From Streptomyces sp. JH34 (GTDB lineage Bacteria > Actinomycetota > Actinomycetes > Streptomycetales > Streptomycetaceae), in NCBI RefSeq assembly GCF_029428875.1, contig NZ_JAJSOO010000001.1, positions 5,394,001-5,458,000 of the forward strand: a stretch of 64,000 nucleotides of DNA. The letters run 5' to 3'. Under the pieces are notes generated by a model. That model was not told the DNA's origin and made no database searches. It saw only the letters and a program-made list of their open reading frames with translations. Position numbers and translations under genes: made by a program. Shown in pieces: positions 63,060 through 64,000 of this stretch; position 1 is the stretch's first letter; every line of letters starts with the position of its first letter.

Positions 63060-64000
63060 GTGACCACCCTCGGAACCGGGTTCGTGCGCCCCCGCCGCTG
63101 GCTGCGCGGCCATCCCCTCGCCTTCGACCGGGGGCTGGCGGCGGCCGTGCTCGTCTGCATGATCTGCGCGTCGTTCGCAGAGCCGGACCCGGGCCACGGG
63201 CCCGTCTTCCACGCCCGTCCCCCCGAACCGCTCAGCGTGCTGCTGATGGTGCTCGCCGCCGGGGCGCTCGTCCTGCGCCGGCGCAGGACCGTGGCCGTGC
63301 TGGCCGTGACGGGGCTGCTGTCCGCCGTCGGGTTCCTCCTGACGGATCCACCCGCCCCCGTGGTGCTGAGCGTGGTCATCGCGCTGTTCACCGTCGCGTC
63401 GCGCACCGACCGCCCCACCACCTGGCGGACCGGCCTGCTGACCATGGTGGTGCTGACCGTGGCGGCGATGGTGGTCGGCCCGACCCCCTGGTACAGCCAG
63501 GAGAACGTCGGGGTGCTCGCCTGGACGGGGCTGGCCTGCGCGGCCGGGGACGCGGTACGCAGCAGGCGCGCCTTCATCGACGCGATCAGGGAACGGGCCG
63601 AACGCGCGGAGCGCACCCGTGAGGAGGAGGCCCGCCGCAGGGTCGCCGAGGAGCGCCTGCGGATCGCCAGGGACCTCCATGACGTCGTCGCCCACCACAT
63701 CGCCCTGGTCAACGTGCAGGCCGGGGTCGCCGCCCACGTGATGGACAGGCGCCCCGACCAGGCGAAGGAGGCGCTCGCCCACGTACGCGAGGCCAGCCGT
63801 TCCGCGCTCAACGAGCTGCGGGCCACCGTCGGGCTGCTGCGCCAGTCCGGCGACCCGGAGGCGCCCACCGAACCGGCGCCGGGGCTCGCCGTCCTCGACG
63901 CGCTGGTCGACACCTTCCGCAACGCCGGGCTCCCCGTCGAGGTGGCCTGCACCGACCCGGACAGCCCGCTGCCCGCTGCGGTCGACCTCGCCGCCTACCG
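63060..64000 (+). CDS. NarL-type sensor histidine kinase, 5' part
   Basis: The frame is open to the window end, so the C-terminus with the full ATPase domain is missing. About four or five membrane helices lie in the first 165 residues (LAAAVLVCMICAS, LSVLLMVLAAGALVL, VAVLAVTGLLSAVGFLL, LLTMVVLTVAAMVVG). A charged linker rich in Arg/Glu follows. The HisKA_3 box RLRIARDLHDVVAHHIALVN holds the phospho-acceptor His. GTG 63060 is used; GTG 63006 in frame is a possible earlier start. A LuxR-type response regulator is expected just beyond the window. The signal is unknown. Confidence 0.88.
   Translation, partial: MTTLGTGFVRPRRWLRGHPLAFDRGLAAAVLVCMICASFAEPDPGHGPVFHARPPEPLSVLLMVLAAGALVLRRRRTVAVLAVTGLLSAVGFLLTDPPAPVVLSVVIALFTVASRTDRPTTWRTGLLTMVVLTVAAMVVGPTPWYSQENVGVLAWTGLACAAGDAVRSRRAFIDAIRERAERAERTREEEARRRVAEERLRIARDLHDVVAHHIALVNVQAGVAAHVMDRRPDQAKEALAHVREASRSALNELRATVGLLRQSGDPEAPTEPAPGLAVLDALVDTFRNAGLPVEVACTDPDSPLPAAVDLAAY

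Noticed and set aside
62642..63952. A 436-codon antisense frame over the sensor-kinase gene
   Set aside because: The plus strand has a continuous kinase with membrane helices and a HisKA_3 box; the antisense frame is Ser/Arg-rich noise.

Overview
The window is a chromosomal segment of a Streptomyces-type actinomycete. The evidence is very high GC with strong third-position GC bias, many GTG and TTG starts, hallmark families (DUF397 and DUF5753 regulators, DUF3043, DUF4191, DUF4240, PspAA, eukaryote-type GlnII beside GlnA), and long perfect GC hairpins between transcription units. From memory, the order glnII ... glnA ... lipA-lipB ... aceE-sucB-lpd-pepA-cob genes-pspA matches the Streptomyces coelicolor chromosome (glnII SCO2210, glnA SCO2198). 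I could not run an alignment. I found no tRNA, rRNA, CRISPR array, transposase or phage gene.

Layout. (1) 1-2.2 kb: the end of a maltose/alpha-glucosidase operon with a LacI regulator. (2) 2.3-9.4 kb: small-gene territory. It holds a GNAT enzyme, an ECF41 sigma factor with a matching self-promoter, a WhiJ-like regulator/DUF397/anti-sigma-like ATPase trio, and a frameshifted nuclease-like gene followed by a truncated paralogue. (3) 9.4-17.2 kb: starch degradation, with a secreted alpha-amylase under a LacI-type operator and a 1768-residue amylase-pullulanase fusion. (4) 17.2-24.7 kb: tautomerase/TetR, a membrane-anchored unknown, an AhpD-like/MarR pair with a clear shared operator, a two-component system, and an orphan winged-helix protein preceded by a 39-codon ORF containing a Cys-Cys pair. 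(5) 24.8-35.1 kb: the two glutamine synthetases, each with a well-formed GlnR box, flanking a variable block. That block contains a small gene under a RecA-NDp/PafBC-type promoter and a three-gene cassette (2-oxoglutarate oxygenase, SAM methyltransferase, carnitine-type acyltransferase). (6) 35.1-45.4 kb: RDD and DUF4191 membrane proteins, lipoate synthesis (lipB, lipA), an NsdA-like regulator, an amine-oxidase-type flavoprotein, an epimerase, GNAT, DUF4240 and WYL genes. (7) 45.5-54.3 kb: the 2-oxoacid dehydrogenase block aceE, GntR, sucB-type E2, lpd, then pepA. (8) 54.5-58.6 kb: late cobalamin assembly (cobS, cobT, cobU fused to an MBL-like domain). (9) 58.7-64 kb: an HtrA-like protease, a methyltransferase, DUF3043, pspA-pspAA and the start of a NarL-type sensor kinase.

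Two themes join the genes. Lipoate made by LipB/LipA is the cofactor carried by the E2 encoded about 11 kb away, which works with AceE and Lpd. Nitrogen control by GlnR spans both glutamine synthetase genes. The most novel part is the oxygenase/methyltransferase/acyltransferase cassette at 29.1-32.8 kb. Its chemistry suggests formation of an O-acylated, possibly N-methylated, hydroxylated small molecule, and its methyltransferase is frameshifted in this copy.
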